DNA of 5,034 nt from Oscillospiraceae bacterium. GTDB lineage: Bacteria > Bacillota > Clostridia > Christensenellales > Aristaeellaceae. The position numbers were made by a program, and so were the translations under genes. Under the pieces are notes generated by a model. It had not been told where the DNA came from, did not search any database, and saw nothing but the letters and a program-made list of their open reading frames with translations. Location: assembly GCA_031282605.1 (NCBI GenBank), contig JAITDK010000117.1:1-5034 (forward strand), in the 5' to 3' direction. Shown piece after piece: positions 3,574 through 5,034 of this stretch (positions are counted from its first letter, which is position 1; the number at the start of each line of letters is the position of its first letter).

Positions 3574-5034
3574 TTATTCTTGAGTCGCAACCCATCCGTT
3601 CACTGCGTCGAGCATCTCCTGGCCGCCTTCGGCGAGGAACTCCGCCCACACAAGGTCATACTCGTCGATGGAGCGTGTTCCTGCGATGCACTCGATGACA
3701 TAGTCGTTCATCAGCGTATTCATTGCGGCGATGTTCTTTGACACAGCTTCCAACGGCGGGGCGAACGCTATCGAGCTGTCAACCCACTTCTCCTGTGGGA
3801 ATTCCATGGTCTTCATCGTGCACGCGTACTGAACCGGTCCCTTGCGCACGCGAGCCATCCACAGCGTCGTGAATGATTCGGGGCTGTTGACTATGTTGTA
3901 ATAGTGACCGTTGAACCACGGCGTGAAGCCTGGAAGACGCGCTTCGTCCAGGATCGGCCAGTATTCCATCTCACCGTCGCCATCAGTATCCAGGAATTCC
4001 CACTGCTCCCCCTCTACGCCGAGGAACGATTCTTGGAACACCGCAAAGTCCGCGCGGATGTTCAAGTAGTCGATAGCCTTATCCACTTGCTTGGAGGTGA
4101 CCGGTATGACGCCGTACATGGTGACGCCGCCGTTGGACGCGAGCCGTCCAAACCCGTCCTCGTCGACAGTCGCTACGAGATAATCCAGCGTTTGACCCTT
4201 TGAATCCATCAGCGAGGCTTCCAAAGGCGTGGATTCCGTCCATCCGACCTGACGAGACGCGGCCTGACCGGACGCCAGCTTCGTCTGGGTTGCTTCGCCC
4301 TTGTTCATCGGCCACTCGGGATCGATCAGGCCTTCCGTATACAGATCGTGCATGAATGAGATGTAGTCCTTCGCGTTCGTATGACCCCAGCGGTACACGA
4401 TTGATCCGTCTAAGTCGGGCTGCCAGTCATGGTTGACTATGCCGAACGCGGACGCGATGACGTCAACGAACGCGCCTTGTCCGGTCAGCGGGTACTGCAC
4501 GCCGTTGGCTTTCAGCTTGCGCAGCAGATCGACGAATTCGTTGAGGGTCACCTGACGACCGCCTTCGCGCCCCTCGATCGTAAAGCCGATTTCTTCGAAC
4601 ATCTGCACGTTGATCGCGATGCTAGCCGACACATAATGCGCGTCGAACTGCGGGATGCCCAGTATCTTCCCGTCGATAGCGGCGGTATTCCACATATCGT
4701 CCGACATAATCGCCTTCAGGTTCGGCGCTTGCGGCAGGTATGGGGCAAGGTCGACGAATGCGCCGCGGGTCGCGAGGTCGACGAATTCATTCTTGCCCAG
4801 CCTGATGATATCGTACTCTACGCCGGAGGCGAGGTCGAGGTTCAGCTTCTCTGTACCGCCTTCCGCGGGCAGCGTATAGTAGGTCACTTTATATCCGGTC
4901 AGTTCCTCTAGTTTACGCGCCGGGGGTTCGTCGTTCGGGTCGGTGGGGGTGCTGGTCATCAGGTACTTCAGTTCGCCCTTCCATTGGACGGTTTCGGAGC
5001 TGACGGGCAGGATGGCGGCCAGGCTGACCACCAT
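3574..5034 (-). CDS. ABC transporter extracellular solute-binding protein, LplA-like (5' end cut by the window edge)
   Basis: The visible 486 residues are a family-1-type extracellular solute-binding protein of the long (about 500-560 residue) class common in Bacillota for carbohydrates. The first residues, MVVSLAAILPVSS, look like the hydrophobic core and cleavage region of a signal peptide, so the M at the very edge is probably internal and the true start, with its positively charged N-region, lies beyond the window; a lipobox cysteine is not visible. Mature features include EELTGYKVTYYTLPAEGGTEKLNLDLASGVEYDII (43-77), DGKILGIPQF (121-130), and the typical C-terminal AEFLAEGGQEMLDAVNGW (464-481). 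DTDGDGEME (349-357) is a likely calcium-binding loop. It would be secreted and deliver ligand to membrane permeases encoded outside the window. The oxidoreductase gene follows after 59 bp. The ligand cannot be told from sequence. Confidence 0.9.
   Translation of the reverse strand: MVVSLAAILPVSSETVQWKGELKYLMTSTPTDPNDEPPARKLEELTGYKVTYYTLPAEGGTEKLNLDLASGVEYDIIRLGKNEFVDLATRGAFVDLAPYLPQAPNLKAIMSDDMWNTAAIDGKILGIPQFDAHYVSASIAINVQMFEEIGFTIEGREGGRQVTLNEFVDLLRKLKANGVQYPLTGQGAFVDVIASAFGIVNHDWQPDLDGSIVYRWGHTNAKDYISFMHDLYTEGLIDPEWPMNKGEATQTKLASGQAASRQVGWTESTPLEASLMDSKGQTLDYLVATVDEDGFGRLASNGGVTMYGVIPVTSKQVDKAIDYLNIRADFAVFQESFLGVEGEQWEFLDTDGDGEMEYWPILDEARLPGFTPWFNGHYYNIVNSPESFTTLWMARVRKGPVQYACTMKTMEFPQEKWVDSSIAFAPPLEAVSKNIAAMNTLMNDYVIECIAGTRSIDEYDLVWAEFLAEGGQEMLDAVNGWVATQE

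Noticed and set aside
4429..4911. A 160-codon plus-strand open frame opposite the solute-binding protein gene.
   Set aside because: Antisense shadow of a well-supported gene; its translation has no family resemblance.

Overview
The window looks like a piece of a Bacillota (Clostridia-like) chromosome. The lineage call is an inference from gene content: a lipoprotein-type extracellular solute-binding protein of the LplA style, a DUF4491 membrane protein, GGAGG-type ribosome binding sites and a clade-3 catalase. Base composition is moderately GC-rich by eye (not computed). Nothing fixes the genus, and an uncultured lineage is plausible.

Every convincing gene is on the minus strand, so the window reads right to left. 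From the right edge: (1) a sugar-type ABC solute-binding protein whose N-terminus runs off the window (3574-5034); (2) after a short gap holding a strong stem-loop, an FAD-dependent oxidoreductase of the GxGxxG FAD_oxidored type (2204-3514), closed by a long hairpin (2139-2185); (3) about 580 bp without a gene, rich in palindromes and small hairpins, including a tandem array of three at 1915-1982; (4) a small DUF4491 membrane protein (1208-1558) and (5) a roughly seven-helix membrane protein of unknown function (430-1113); (6) the first 105 codons of a haem catalase (1-316), cut by the left edge.

The solute-binding protein and oxidoreductase probably share a transcript and may form part of an uptake and catabolism locus for a carbohydrate or glycan fragment; the permeases would lie outside the window. 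The two membrane proteins and the catalase look like a separate block. The longest open frame for each membrane protein starts too far upstream. Ribosome binding sites and family fit move the starts to ATG 1113 and GTG 1558.

No CRISPR array, transposase, tRNA, rRNA or clear phage gene is visible. The less ordinary signals are non-coding: two intergenic hairpins whose pairing is complete only in minus-strand RNA, a triple-hairpin array, and short tandem repeats sharing an AAGTCGGG core just upstream of two ribosome binding sites. I found no convincing new multi-gene system.
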